A DNA stretch of 64,000 nt from Isochrysis galbana (Eukaryota > Haptophyta > Isochrysidales > Isochrysidaceae). Position 1 is the stretch's first letter. Every line of letters begins with the position of its first letter. Shown piece by piece: positions 63,419 through 64,000 of this stretch. Where the stretch lies: contig CM030944.1 in assembly GCA_018136815.1 (NCBI GenBank), forward strand, positions 2,067,345-2,131,344, in the 5' to 3' direction. Position numbers and translations under genes: made by a program. The notes below the pieces were generated by a model. The model was not told where the DNA came from. It saw only the letters and a program-made list of their open reading frames with translations, and made no database searches.

Positions 63419-64000
63419 CACCGTTCACTGGACCAGTATCAGTATACACTACTTCCCAACCGACAACGCCCTTTTCTCCCCTCACTCCGCCTCCTCGCCT
63501 TCCCCTTCCCCTCCTCGTTCCTTTGTCATCGGTTTCGGGGGTACGTGTAGTTGTCATGTCAGGTTGACTTTGCATGAGGTGCCCTACAAAACGGGTGAGC
63601 GTTTGCACCGTGGCGTGCTGCATGTGCAACACGCCCTCGTTCGTGAAAGTACTACAGGTTGGCATTGGCATTGGCGCAACTGTCGCACTGTTGCATTGTC
63701 GCATCCAGAGTATTTTATATACTCATACGACTCTAGGCGGATGCGGTGCTTCTATCAATGTGTAGTGTGTGAGAAAATTGAGTGGGTTTTGTTTTTGCCA
63801 ATGAGTTGCCTCGAAGCTCCACCTCCACCGCATTGCACGCCGCATTTGTTCGTTTGTCCTTGTTTGGCTTTCATTGGTCTGTTTGTGCGATGTTGCGTCA
63901 GTTTTCAGTTTTCTGTCAGAGCAAGGCTGATCTCACTCTTGGAGATTGCCTGCGAGGGCGCGCCGGCAGCTAGCGCGGAATGCGGTTCTTGCGGGGAGCT
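63419..64000. other. Window end, no feature recognised
   Basis: 63420-63600 probably belongs to the older repeat into which element E inserted. Beyond that, no credible gene or repeat. Confidence 0.4.

Overview
The window is nuclear DNA of a unicellular eukaryote. Genes carry spliceosomal introns of about 80-290 bp with a biased donor (GT[G/A]CG or similar) and a YAG acceptor. Genes are GC-rich, alternate strands and sit among dense interspersed repeats. An alanyl-tRNA synthetase and a DUF6314-like protein start with secretory-type plus basic/hydroxylated presequences, as in algae with complex plastids. A long Sfi1-type centrin-binding protein points to basal bodies or centrin structures. My best guess is a haptophyte or similar chromalveolate alga; this is inference from presequences, introns and composition, not a match to a known genome. 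No bacterial, phage or organelle genes, tRNA, rRNA or CRISPR were seen.

Layout. 0.2-5.5 kb: minus-strand helical-repeat genes (a TPR-like protein with a 60-bp internal duplication, an ARM-like multi-exon gene, alanine-rich exons). 6.3 kb: a small coiled-coil protein with a hydrophobic tail. 7.3-11.35 kb: a nested transposon, a hAT DNA element with 8-bp target duplication inside a short retroelement with 18-bp target duplication. 12.1 kb: a WBP11-type splicing factor that also contains two WW domains. 15-19 kb: an acidic small ORF and an LRR-WD40-coiled-coil gene. 20-22.7 kb: a retroelement interrupting coding-like sequence, and a two-exon small gene. 23.8-27.0 kb: alanyl-tRNA synthetase (+) and triosephosphate isomerase (-) converging on an assembly gap that cuts both. 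28.7 kb: intact V-ATPase subunit A. 31-33.4 kb: repeats. 33.6 kb: ARM+C2 protein. 36-39 kb: repeats, one with transduced sequence. 39.6-44.9 kb: giant Sfi1-like ORF. 45.6-48.2 kb: a long retroelement with a 531-aa ORF, itself hit by another element. 50.1 kb: DUF6314-like protein. 51.5-54.2 kb: gap, tandem duplication, hAT MITE, and a TIR element. 54.9-62.3 kb: an ARM-like gene and a WD40-pseudokinase-ARM gene of about 1,995 aa. 62.5-63.4 kb: another retroelement.

The most novel content is a superfamily of 5'-palindrome-headed retroelements (at least nine heads in the window). Each begins with a 7-8 bp perfect or near-perfect inverted repeat around a TTAT or TAAA loop, followed at once by ATGG, and carries further hairpins whose two arms change together between copies. 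Four insertions are bracketed by exact 16-19 bp target duplications. The second highlight is the WD40-pseudokinase-ARM protein, and the third is the WBP11+WW fusion.
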